Shown here piece after piece: positions 61,550-64,000 of a stretch of 64,000 bases of DNA. The stretch comes from Fasciolopsis buskii (taxonomy: Eukaryota; Platyhelminthes; Trematoda; Plagiorchiida; Fasciolidae), in the NCBI GenBank assembly GCA_008360955.1, contig LUCM01004242.1:150938-214937 (forward strand), read 5' to 3'. The notes beneath the pieces are model-generated. The model was not told the DNA's origin and searched no databases. It worked only from the letters and a program-made list of their open reading frames with translations. The position numbers and the translations under genes were made by a program. Each line of letters starts with the position of its first letter. Positions within the stretch are counted from its first letter, which is position 1.

Positions 61550-63524
61550 CCGCAACAAGGTGTAGTCTCGTTGTGACATGAATCGCTGAAAATGAGTTTG
61601 TTTTCAAGTTGTGCTTCCTCAGAGGTTCCCCTCACCATTCGTAATTACAGATACGCTTGCGAAAAAACGTATCATGCGCACTGGTCACTGGCGTAATTGA
61701 CCAAGCCGCTTAAACAACGATGTTCTTTCCACCCAATCGGACATCAGATTTGAAAGACAATCTAGTGAGCTGGTCATTTAATCCTAATACTTCTCTTTCC
61801 ATCATGTCGACGGAAATATAGCGCACACGCTTTGTTTCATCGTTCCTTGATGTATCTGCTCTTCAGAGCAACGTAAACGGTCAAGCGATGGAATATGACA
61901 CTGGCAGCTGAAGTCGAGAAATTTGTGCTAATAGGGCTTAAACTGCCAAAAACAGCAACAACAGATTCTGGGGACAATCGATGACGGCTTTGGGCTCGCG
62001 CAAAAATTGGTATTACCGTCCCTGGCGTAGTTTATGCTCTTAATACTCTGAATTTGAACCGTCAATGTTAGTATTAATCGCTTTGACACACACTCATGCA
62101 ACAATATCGCACTTTTTGCCCTGTCTTCGTCAATATTTATCACTCACTATTCCGCCTACACCTTCACTAGCAAACCAACTGATGTCAAATTTAGCTGATA
62201 ATTGTCCAACCAACTTCCAGATGAATTATCCGTCAGGTTATCAGTGCAATGTATGGGATTCACATAGTTCTCCATTTTAGAGCACTGAGGCCACCGCAAG
62301 AAAACTTGCCATACGAATACAGGAACACGAACTTGTCACAAGAAAATGTGATTCTTTTTTAGTAATACTGGTTCACGAGGATCAGGAAAGACATACATTC
62401 AATCTAGATGCGGTTCATACTCTGGAGCAGGCAAGTACAGGACATCCAAGAGTGTTTCTGAAGGCTTGGCATTCTACAACGAATTCCATCAACAGGGACG
62501 TCGAGCTGGACCAAATAAGCAGTCTACTGCACAGAAATAATTATGCATAAGGAACAAAAACTCCAGTGGACTCAAATCACAACTCACTAAAAAACGTTGA
62601 AGTTCTGACGAACTCAGTCAGACGTGACATTGGTTCCACGCTCCCGATGATACGGGCAACTGTACGAAGTTTGGGGGTGACTTATGAAGTTAAAATTAAG
62701 TAGAAATTCAGTGTCGAATACTCGAGATCTCCAACAAGCGGAAATTTTCCTAGTTTCTGGCTAAAAGGCATCTCAAAATCACATTGCCGAAGTTAGCAAC
62801 ATTACGAGTTCTAGGTATCGCCTATGTAAACTTTTCACGGGTGACTTACTTTTGAGGTCAAGGTTGAATTCGGAGTAGCAGTACTATAAATGCAAATGAG
62901 CGGAAAGGTCACTGAATGCGCAGTGATGGCGAGAACATTTGTCATCTAAGCGCCAAGCTCAGAGCTCACAAAACTATGAATGTGTGCTATCAAACGCCAA
63001 TATTCAAAATTCTTGAAAATAAAAGTAAGAGTTATTGCGAAAATGTAATAGTTTGCACGTCAATATCTAAAACTTCTGTTGCTGGTCGTTTTAACGGTCC
63101 CGGTACTTCTCCGAGTGCTGAGAGTCAATCAGCCGACTGATGTCTGTATTTGTTTCTAGGGCATTCGTATAATGTTTGAAGGGTTGGAATGATGACAAGT
63201 GTTGGCGAAACGAATGGAAAGATCAAAATTATCGAGTGAGTTTCCGCAAAACCCTGAATGATTTTTTCCCACTTTGTCAAACTTCAAGTTAGATAAGACA
63301 TTGTTAGAAGTTTTATACCTGGAGCCTAAATATTTTTGTCCAAATAGCGAGCGTGCACAGTTGGACTTAGAATTCGGATTTGAGGATCTCTTTCCTCAAC
63401 TGTCGAGTATATCCTCGTCATCACAAATGGGAATGTATCAGGACCGAATGACGTAAAGAATGTATTGAAAATTTTTTTTCATTGTGAATGATATTATGTT
63501 AAGAAAACAGCGTTGTTGATCGAT
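61550..63524. other. Region with no recognised gene
   Basis: Short ORFs only, at most about 75 codons, without family motifs. Confidence 0.4.
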
Positions 63525-63526
63525 GC

Positions 63527-63575
63527 GATTCGCCAACGTTTCGCCTACCGTGGGTAGTCTTTCTCAGGGCACGTT
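63527..63575 (-). ncRNA. Possible degenerate hammerhead-ribozyme-like motif
   Basis: The minus strand carries CTGAGAAAG, a 5-bp hairpin (CTACC-CAC-GGTAG) and GCGAAACGTTGG. The order CUGA..., stem II, then CGAAAC is that of the hammerhead core, and Penelope-like elements are known to carry hammerhead motifs. The conserved CUGANGA is not intact (CUGAGAA), stem III is not clear, and it lies antisense to the GIY-YIG fragment beside it. Confidence 0.3.
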
Positions 63576-63602
63576 TTACAATCAAATTTAGTTATAACGC
63601 AC

Positions 63603-63941
63603 ATCGGTAGCACGATTAGGCGTTTGTCTGAATGCATCCGTGAGCACCACCCTACATGGTTGGGCACTGGAACAATTAAGCCACCTAATAGTGCAGTCGT
63701 TTCACACCTAGCACAGATGAACCACGCCGTGAATGTGACGCAAGCTTTCCGGACCCTGTATAAAGTCAGGGGTCAACAGTCTAGGTTGGCAAAGTGTCGC
63801 CTCTTGAGCACTGTGGAAGCTATCGCGATCTGTCTTCACAATCCTCCATTGTGTGCTCAAAAACAATTTGTGGTTGTCCTTTATCTCCCCTGGCTTATCC
63901 TTATTCCCAGTGCAAACCCTAGACCACAGAACAATTAACAC
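63603..63941 (+). pseudogene. Penelope-like element: GIY-YIG endonuclease domain, copy 2
   Basis: The frame, open from about 63,600, reads HIGSTIRRLSECIREHHPTW, LGTG, SAVVSHLAQMNHAVN, CRLLSTVEAI and LCAQKQFVVVLYLPW before the stop. It keeps the Arg-rich helix, REHHP-WL, the Glu in VEAI and the QKQFV tail, with no internal stop, unlike copy 1. The Tyr of YIG is His, and the GIY strand and preceding Cys linker are absent, as is any RT. It is a 5'-truncated C-terminal piece. The 3' flank to 64,000 also matches the flank of copy 1 (31,554-31,609). Confidence 0.8.
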
Positions 63942-64000
63942 AACACGCCCATCTGTATTCGAGTTATGCATGTAACACTACAAATCCCTTCCCCACCCAT
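63942..64000 (+). repeat. Penelope-like element 3' flank
   Basis: Matches 31,555-31,610 almost base for base (CGCCCATCTGTATTCGA, CTACAAATCCCTTCCCC). It is therefore part of the repeated unit, which runs past the window end. Confidence 0.7.

Overview
The window reads as repeat-rich intergenic DNA from a metazoan nuclear genome, most likely a flatworm. It has no operons and no long conserved host gene. It carries several decayed families of non-LTR retrotransposon (RTE-like and CR1/Jockey-like), Penelope-like elements with a GIY-YIG endonuclease, a MULE transposase fragment, a tRNA-headed SINE and long microsatellites. The flatworm assignment is an inference from this mix. No rRNA gene, CRISPR array or confident functional tRNA gene was seen.

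Layout: 1-11.8 kb is unique-looking sequence with only short ORFs. From 12,725 to 27,024 lies the main structural feature: two inverted arms of about 3,038 bp each (12,725-15,762 and 23,987-27,024) around an 8.2 kb spacer. Paired positions sum to 39,749 throughout the stretches compared, with only about five mismatches noticed, while every other repeat in the window is visibly diverged. The spacer holds a ~300 bp dispersed repeat in three copies, one ending exactly at the inner edge of the right arm, and a minus-strand CR1 fragment. From 28 to 31.6 kb lie a plus-strand CR1/Jockey-like RT fossil, a Penelope RT core, a MULE transposase piece and then a Penelope GIY-YIG domain, consistent with one transposon having landed inside another. 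From 33 to 43 kb the plus strand is rich in G and A and carries decayed minus-strand CR1 copies.

From 46.5 to 54.5 kb there is a tRNA-headed SINE cluster with a fold-back copy, then an old RTE split in two by a younger, nearly intact RTE. The younger copy is one 1,096-codon frame with two internal stops. From 58.2 to 61.5 kb a ~640 bp CTAT microsatellite abuts a third RTE copy that has lost its 3' end. A second Penelope GIY-YIG copy closes the window, with a hammerhead-like motif just before it.

The recognisable coding sequence is selfish DNA: endonuclease plus reverse transcriptase (RTE, CR1), RT plus GIY-YIG endonuclease (Penelope) and a DDE transposase (MULE). All copies appear inactive. 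The SINE would depend on reverse transcriptase supplied by some LINE, but which one cannot be told from this window. No novel multi-gene system was found; the large inverted repeat is the feature that most deserves checking.
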